Assembly (NCBI GenBank): GCA_037074615.1
Contig: CM073532.1
Span: 13,104,001-13,168,000 of the forward strand
Length of the DNA stretch: 64,000 nt
Direction of reading: 5' to 3'
DNA from: Leucaena leucocephala
Taxonomy: Eukaryota; Streptophyta; Magnoliopsida; Fabales; Fabaceae
Made by a program: the position numbers and the translations under genes. The stretch's first letter is position 1. Each line of letters begins with the position of its first letter. The notes under the pieces were generated by a model. That model was not told where the DNA came from. It did not search any database and was given only the letters and a program-made list of their open reading frames with translations. This document shows, piece by piece, positions 58,503 to 64,000 of this stretch.

Positions 58503-59862
58503 CACTACAAACATTTATAGTAGTTGAAAGGATTTAGTAGCGGGAATACACACCACTACAAATGTGTTAATAAAAATGAGGAAAAAATTATTGTAGGGGT
58601 TATCAAACCGCTACAAAGTCATCGATGGTTGGCAGGAAAGGAAAATATTCACAATGGGCCAAAATATTTATAACGGTTAACTTTAGGTGGGAAACAAATT
58701 TTTTTACCATTGAACCAAACTTTGTAGCCGTTGTATAACCACTACAAATGTTGGGACCATGTTGAAAAAATGTTTCAAAATCCAATTTTTCCCGTCAATT
58801 GAATGTTTGTAGAGGTTGGAAACTGTTACAAATGTTACAAACTTGATAAAAACTAAGAAATTATGTTTGTTTAATGATAAAAATAATTATATATATAAAT
58901 ATATGAATTTTTAATACTATGTATGTATATATATACATATATAGATATAGATAATTTATTAAATTTGATAGGTTAAAGTTTTATTATAATAATTGAGTAT
59001 ATTATTTAGTTGTACTTGTTATATAATTTGATATATTTTATTTGATGAGATATGCTTAAGATATAGATAGTGCATAAATTGATATTAGATAGCTAGAAAG
59101 TTATGGAAGTAGATGAAGAAAGGTGTAGAAGAGAGTTGGAAAATGTAGAAAATAGGATATAGAATTGATTGACAAGATCCACCAATTTCTGTAAGAATGA
59201 CCTGGAAAAAAAAAGAATACACAAGTTAAATACACATGTTAATAAAGAATAAGTATAGAAACATAAAACAAAAATAAACTTATAAATCCAAATGATTTTA
59301 CCACCATGTGTAGAAAGAACTAAATAAAGGAAATAAGAAGAAAAAACACAGGAGGAAGAAGAAAAGAAGGAGCAAGAGTAAGAATGGGAGGAGGGGAGGT
59401 ATTTGTAGACGCCAGTGGCATTTTGTAGTGGTTTTATGATTTCTACAACAGCTAGTAATTTGTAGCAGTTTTGCATAATTTTATAGCAGTTGCTCTCCGT
59501 TGACATTTATATCTGTTATGATAACTGCTACAAATGTATGTTTCATTATTTTTCAAAAAACATTTAATTGTTATTTGTAATTATTTTTGTACAAAAAAAT
59601 GATTACATTAGTAATTTGTAAAAGTCATCAGTCATTCAAATCGTTGTAAAAGTCATTCATCGTCATCATCACCCTACCTAAAAAGAGATGTATGATAACA
59701 AATTATTATTAGGTTTAATTTGTAATAAGATTATAATTTAAGGAAGTTAAAAATTAAAGTAAATAACTTTTTAATTAATTTAATAACAATAACTTTAAAT
59801 GAATACTGGGATAAAGAGGACACATACCTGATAATGGCTAAATTATCATTACCTTAAGAGAA
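58503..59862. other. CACTA sub-terminal and non-coding region
   Basis: Holds repeated CACTACAAA, TTTGTAGCCG and GCTACAAA boxes up to about 58860 and again at 59400-59545, separated by AT-rich DNA. The long minus frame 59506-59093 has no recognisable domain and is probably accidental. Confidence 0.55.
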
Positions 59863-61452
59863 GAAGTTTTCAAAATTCGTCGGTTGGAAGAGCTCGCCAT
59901 CGTAAGTGGTGATGTCACCATCACCCATGTCAAAAAGATCTCATAGCTTGAGGTGAATGACCATATTCTAATATTCATGCTTCTCGTCCTCGACATAATA
60001 AACTTAGTGCGCTTTGGAGGTCAGAATGAATGGCTCATCATCTTCAGATTTACCTATATGAATGAGTCTAGAAAAATTGATAGATGTGATTCCTAAGTCA
60101 TCAACAGTAAGTCCCCGTGAGGATTTCGTGTTTGCCCAGGAGCACTTTAAGAGAGTTATGGTGAAAAGCTGGTAATTTAACTCAACGATGTCAATAAGCT
60201 TTCTGTAATAAGTGATGCCTCATATGTCACCGTCACTGCTGCTAGCATAACTCCTCATCCCAAATGTGCCGTAAACTCTGAAGTTTTTTGTGAGCAATCC
60301 ATGATCACGTGCAACCGTATAAAACTTGAAGCCATTAACATTATACGCAATATACCTTCTCACATGGTCTAATGATGCCTAGTAAAAGATTTTTGAATTC
60401 AACCGTGTGAGGTCTATCATCATTTTGCATTTGTTATATAAACCAATCAGGAAACTGTAGGTGGACACTTTTATCAGCCTTAACTGAAGTTCACCCACAT
60501 ACTTGTAGCTAGTGCTTGACATGACTTCTGTACTCCTTATATAATGAATTGTAATTTGTTTTATAAGAGTTAGAGATGAATAAATTAAATATCAAGTATA
60601 AAAATAAGTGTGCGTTTAATTAATATATATACTTACTGGAGGAAAGGTTTAACTTGGCTGCAATTTATCAGAACATGTCTGTGTGCCTGGAGTTTCTCTG
60701 TGGGAGTGAGTTTGAAGAACTCATATCCTCCAACAAGTTTCCTAACGGGAGGGAACAAATCACTTGACATGGAAGGAAGAGGATGAGAATCGTTAATGCT
60801 ACGTGAGCTGTTAAAAGATGTCTCTATGTCATCAAAATGCCTTGAACAGAAAGTTAGGACATCATTCCCTGAATAACCTTCTACTTTTGACCCCTCTGGC
60901 CATGCCTTATTGCAAATATAGGTTTTTAGTTTTTCCAAAAACCTGTAGGCTCACATTCCATTAACAAGTGTGCGTTAATTTTTTTCCTACAGCTAATCGA
61001 GCTCTTGAGGTATCAAGACCTTCGTACACAACTTCCTAAAAAATGAACACAGCTTCACCAATACCATAGTTACATCAAGAGGAAGCATGTTTCTCAGAGT
61101 TAGAGGGAGGAGTTATTGCATCAGAAAATGCGAGTCATGACTCTTTAACCCAGAAACCTTTCAAGACTAGAGATTGATACATCTTAATATGTTGCTAGAA
61201 TATCCATAAGGAACTTTGATGTTCTTCAGCATCAAAAGGAAGATAGCCTTGTTCTACTTGGTCAAGGTAAACTTAGCTAGTTGAAACTTGTCGTTGTCAT
61301 CTGGCCAAGCCTATTCGAGAATTCCCTAGGCGCATAAACCTTTTCTAGCTACTAGATGATCTTTAGACTTTATGGGCTCCTTGAGCAACGTATACAGCAC
61401 ATTGTCGCCCACATTTTTCTCAATATGCATAACATCCAAACTGTGGCATAGC
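59863..61452 (-). pseudogene. CACTA transposase (TNP2/TnpD type) with DUF4218- and DUF4216-like parts
   Basis: This would be the DNA-cleaving protein of an En/Spm element. On the minus strand, in order: LLCHSLDVMHIEKNVGDNVL (about 61452-61380), KVPYGYSSNILRCINL and GLKSHDSHFLMQ (about 61240-61120), then LPLDVTMVLVKLCSFFRKLC. A clean frame (60938-60633) with KAWPEGSKVEGYSGNDVLTF and CSRHFDDIETSFN matches the DUF4218 end. A GTAAGT donor at 60636-60631 and an acceptor near 60528 suggest a 109-bp intron. Beyond it NGFKFYTVARDHGLLTKNFR and GLTVDDLGITSINFSRL match DUF4216. At least eight in-frame stops or shifts show it is inactive; the N-terminal part is lost. Confidence 0.85.
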
Positions 61453-61455
61453 AAA

Positions 61456-62310
61456 TTATGTTTCTAATAAGAATCAAGCATATAAGAAGGGTAAGTCCAC
61501 TACCTTGTACTTAAGTTTTTCCTCTTATTTTCCACTTGCTCCCTAACCTTCCCAACCATGTAAGCTTTCAGTCAGCATCATCAATACATCCTCTTGGATG
61601 TCTCAAGGTCCTAAACACCACCACATTGGTCATACAACTCATTAGTATCAAGAGGTTACATCATAGTCAAGATTTGCTCTATTAACCCTTTTCTCTTAAT
61701 TTTAGGATTAGTGTTTTAGCTTTGTAGAAATCATTCACATAGGCCAATCTTACACATTTTTTTCATAATATATCCAAATCTGAGCTTGGATTTATGAAAA
61801 TTAAATTCCTTCCCTATGAACTAGACTTGGCCGAGAGACATACTTCTTTGGTGCCAAAATGCCACTTTTGAAAGCATTGGAATCAAAAGTGGCATTTTGG
61901 CACCAAAGAAGCATGTCTCTCGACCATTATGCAGAACGTGAGGAAGGAGTTTTATTTTCATAAATCCAAGCTCATATTTAGATTCCTCATGAAAAAAATT
62001 TATAGGATTGGCATGTGATAATAATTATTATAAACCTAGAACACTAATCCTAAAATTAAAAAAAAAATGTTAAGTAAATAGAGTAAGTGTTGGCTATGTT
62101 GTAAGTTACTGGTCCTAATGAGTTGTATGACCAATTTGAATGTGGTTAGGACCTCGAGACATCCAAGAAGATGGATTGATGATTTTGACTGAAGGTGTAC
62201 ATGGTTAGGAAAGCAATCATTGATCGGTTGGAGGCAAAGGGAGTAAGTTCAAGATCAAGAGAAAAAGCTTCAATACAAGGTAGTGGACTTACTCCTTTAG
62301 TGTGATTGAT
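61456..62310. repeat. Large palindrome of LTR sequence (two arms of about 410 bp)
   Basis: The left arm (about 61470-61868) and right arm (about 61884-62305) are complementary along their length. The core arms of 38 bp, GAGAGACATACTTCTTTGGT onward, are nearly perfect around a 15-bp centre GAAAGCATTGGAATC. Outer anchors are AAGTCCACTACCTTGTA versus TACAAGGTAGTGGACTT, and CATACAACTCATTAGTA versus TCCTAATGAGTTGTATG. Both arms come from the middle of the gypsy-type LTR family. The left arm abuts the CACTA transposase. Confidence 0.9.
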
Positions 62311-63205
62311 GTGGTATGCTTAAGTGTTAAAATGTTTGAATTGAATGAATGATGTTGTAACATGATAAATGTTGTTGAAAGTGCTGCTTATAACATGCTT
62401 TCCATGGCCATGCATTTTTAGACAAAGTATAAAGCATGATGGCATGTCACTAACTCAAGTAAGTTTAAGTAAAATGACATATCATGCATTTGCATCTAAC
62501 TTGCATATGTAAGTAGTACTGTTTGCTACTTGGATTCCCTTGACTTTCACCCTCCATTAACCAACCTAATAGGTCAGTTTTGATGGAAGATGAGTGCTTG
62601 AAGGAGAGCTAAAGAATGGAAGAAGGAAAGTATAGAAATGGAATGCTAGAAAAATTATACAGGCTAGAAATATTAGTGAGGATTATGAAAGAAAGTGGTA
62701 ATGGTAAAAATGTAGGTCATGGAGAAGTTATATTTTAGGTCTAGTTTGAATTAACAAATAAATGAATTAAGCCATGAGATTTGGTGGCATATAGCACACA
62801 TCCTAAGCTTTAAATTCATAGGTAGAACGCCTCTATTGGATGTGGACATTAAGAGAAATGAATTTCCAAAGTTGAGGGTTAGAATCTGGAAGTTCCAGAA
62901 TTGACCAAATGAATAGTAAACTTTATCTAATTAACTATATTGACTGGTCAAGGAAATATCTAGATTTATATTTTTCCTTAAAGAGGAATGAACGAGCTTC
63001 AAATATAAATTTAGATCACCTTCATACGATTTTTCTAGAATTGATTATGATTTTTCAAAGTTGGACTGTTAATCTGGAAAATGAGTAATGAATAGTACCC
63101 GATGACCAAATTGCAATTTTTTAATTTTTATGCCAAAGTAATACTTCTGCTACTCAAATACACTTCCAAATGTATACTCTGATGGGTTAAAAGTAGGATG
63201 TTTCA
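61884..63205 (+). repeat. 5'-truncated gypsy-type LTR with intact end
   Basis: The right arm of the palindrome continues in plus orientation through the U5 part of the LTR (AGTACTGTTTGCTACTTGGATT) to its end AAAGTAGGATGTTTCA at 63205, followed at once by a primer site. This is the only LTR end of this family in the window that still has its internal junction. Confidence 0.8.
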
Positions 63206-63208
63206 TTT

Positions 63209-63220
63209 TGGTATTAGAAT
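63209..63220 (+). promoter_or_regulatory. Primer-binding site, tRNA-Met type, of the gypsy-type family
   Basis: TGGTATTAGAAT, three changes from TGGTATCAGAGC, lies four bases after the LTR end. This ties the GGATGTTNCA LTR family to Ty3/gypsy chromovirus-like elements, which use this primer; the assignment is by inference. Confidence 0.6.
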
Positions 63221-64000
63221 GGAGGTTCTAACATAGGCATAGGACATAGGTCCTGGCACAAGACAAAGGTTCTGGCATAGGATAGGAACGCATTGATCAG
63301 GATATAGAGTACACAACAGATTAGTTAAGGCCTGGTTGAGGTTGAGGTTGAGGTTAATGTTAGTGATGGGTTACTTATTCATGGTCCAACTAAGGTTATG
63401 GATTGTAGGTAAATGCTCTAAGGAAAATGAATATTGAGGTTCAATAAGAGATGAAATTGAATTCTCAATCAGTTGAGGTTTAAAGGAAGGATAGTGAAAG
63501 CTTACCACCTGTTAATGATCCCATAAGGATAGGGGAAACGTAAAGGTATGAATAGCCTAGAGTTATGAGCCAAACCCCTTCGCAGTTAGCTGAAAGGAAG
63601 TGACTGACTTATTTAGGGATCACAGTTAGGCCAAAGACACATAAGTCCTTCAGGCGGCGGGCAATGCGATGATGAAATGAAGTGGAGCAAGGCTAGTAAG
63701 ACCAGTAGAGGTCAAGAGAAAGGTAGCCACTATTCAAAGATTAAGAGACTCCCCCTTACCAAGAAAGAGTAATGACTAGAAGTCAGATAAGATAGTTAGG
63801 GGTTTGAGTTGTACCTTAATGGGAGGGTAAAGTGGCAACCTAAACTAGAGGAATTAATGTAGTCTTGTTAAGGCTAAGATAGCCTAATGGAGTAGCTATC
63901 TCATATTCCTGAATAGATGAAATAGGATCTTGGAGATAGTAAACTCAAGATGAATAGCCTCAATGAATTGTTGGGGATCAAGATAAAGAGATGAAGTGGT
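63221..64000 (+). other. Leader of the gypsy-type element, no ORF visible
   Basis: Non-coding, purine-rich sequence with short repeats (GGTTGA three times at about 63340). No gag start is found before the window ends, on either strand. Confidence 0.5.

Larger units (their letters stand above)
57065..61455 (-). mobile_element. CACTA (En/Spm) transposon, one end and decayed transposase
   Basis: The end CACTACAAAAAAGG (57065) is preceded by AAT, a possible 3-bp duplication, and is followed by many short sub-terminal repeats containing TTTGTAG or CTACAAA in both orientations (57065-57210, 58503-58860 and 59400-59545). The transposase lies further in on the minus strand, so 57065 is its 3' end. 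Solo LTR S5 interrupts the sub-terminal region. The other end is not seen: the element is cut at about 61455 by LTR sequence. Confidence 0.85.

Noticed and set aside
59093..59506. A 137-codon minus-strand ORF with hydrophobic stretches
   Set aside because: It lies in the CACTA sub-terminal zone, has no recognisable domain, and its Ser/Cys/Phe-rich runs come from GA-rich DNA on the other strand.
1..64000. Endogenous pararetrovirus or other viral insertions
   Set aside because: No movement protein, coat protein or pararetroviral polymerase arrangement was seen; all reverse transcriptase traces belong to Ty1/copia.

Overview
The window is nuclear DNA of a flowering plant, probably a eudicot; the species cannot be named from sequence alone. 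It is AT-rich and almost entirely transposable elements. I see Ty1/copia elements of the SIRE type (tRNA-Met primer site, AAAAAGGGGGAGAA polypurine tract, a third ORF after pol), an Angela-type copia LTR, many Ty3/gypsy-type LTRs bounded by TGTNAYATCC...GGATGTTNCA, a LINE, a SINE, Mutator-type elements, a MITE and a CACTA transposon. No intact cellular gene is present. The only host-gene traces are a possible gene start at the left edge (minus strand) and a receptor-kinase fragment carried inside a Mutator-type element.

Layout. 1-240: possible 5' end of a gene on the minus strand. 240-4,750: AT-rich DNA, then the 3' part of an LTR with a tRNA-Asp-type primer site, carrying a 160-bp MITE. 5,049-8,340: SIRE-type LTR (minus) and remnant of its third ORF. 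8,340-9,720: LINE ORF1 remnant (minus) interrupted by a SINE with a 13-bp target duplication. 9,865-15,719: two gypsy-type solo LTRs in opposite orientation, inserted 25 bp apart. 17,088-18,236: Pack-MULE-like element with a lectin-type receptor-kinase fragment. 18,930-21,795: a second Mutator-type element split by a SIRE-type solo LTR. 22,262-23,636: LTR-like non-coding element. 23,637-57,064: a large nest. 57,065 to about 61,455: CACTA end with a decayed TNP2-type transposase, split by a solo LTR. 61,455-64,000: a roughly 850-bp palindrome made of LTR sequence, then an LTR end, primer site and leader of a gypsy-type element.

The nest can be unpicked by target-site duplications (TSDs). A SIRE-type minus element (C, from 23,637) is interrupted by a gypsy-type LTR and by a second minus SIRE-type element (D, 29,155-57,064). 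D was entered by a third SIRE-type element on the plus strand (A, 30,145-42,642, TSD AGTGT). A holds an Angela-type solo LTR (TSD CTTCG) and a SIRE-type solo LTR (TSD AGACT). D was also entered by a solo LTR (TSD AATTG) and by another LTR that holds a solo LTR (TSD CTAAC) that holds a further solo LTR (TSD AGTTT). This gives up to five levels of insertion, nearly all resolved to solo LTRs.

Points most worth a second look: the receptor-kinase-carrying Mutator element; a GGTCGCGACT motif array shared by an Angela-type and a gypsy-type LTR; dense palindromic ATCGAT-core arrays in the SIRE-type LTRs; the long LTR palindrome; a natural empty site for the MITE; and a 32-bp duplication that copied an LTR/host junction. 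All protein-coding parts are broken by stops, frameshifts, deletions or insertions.
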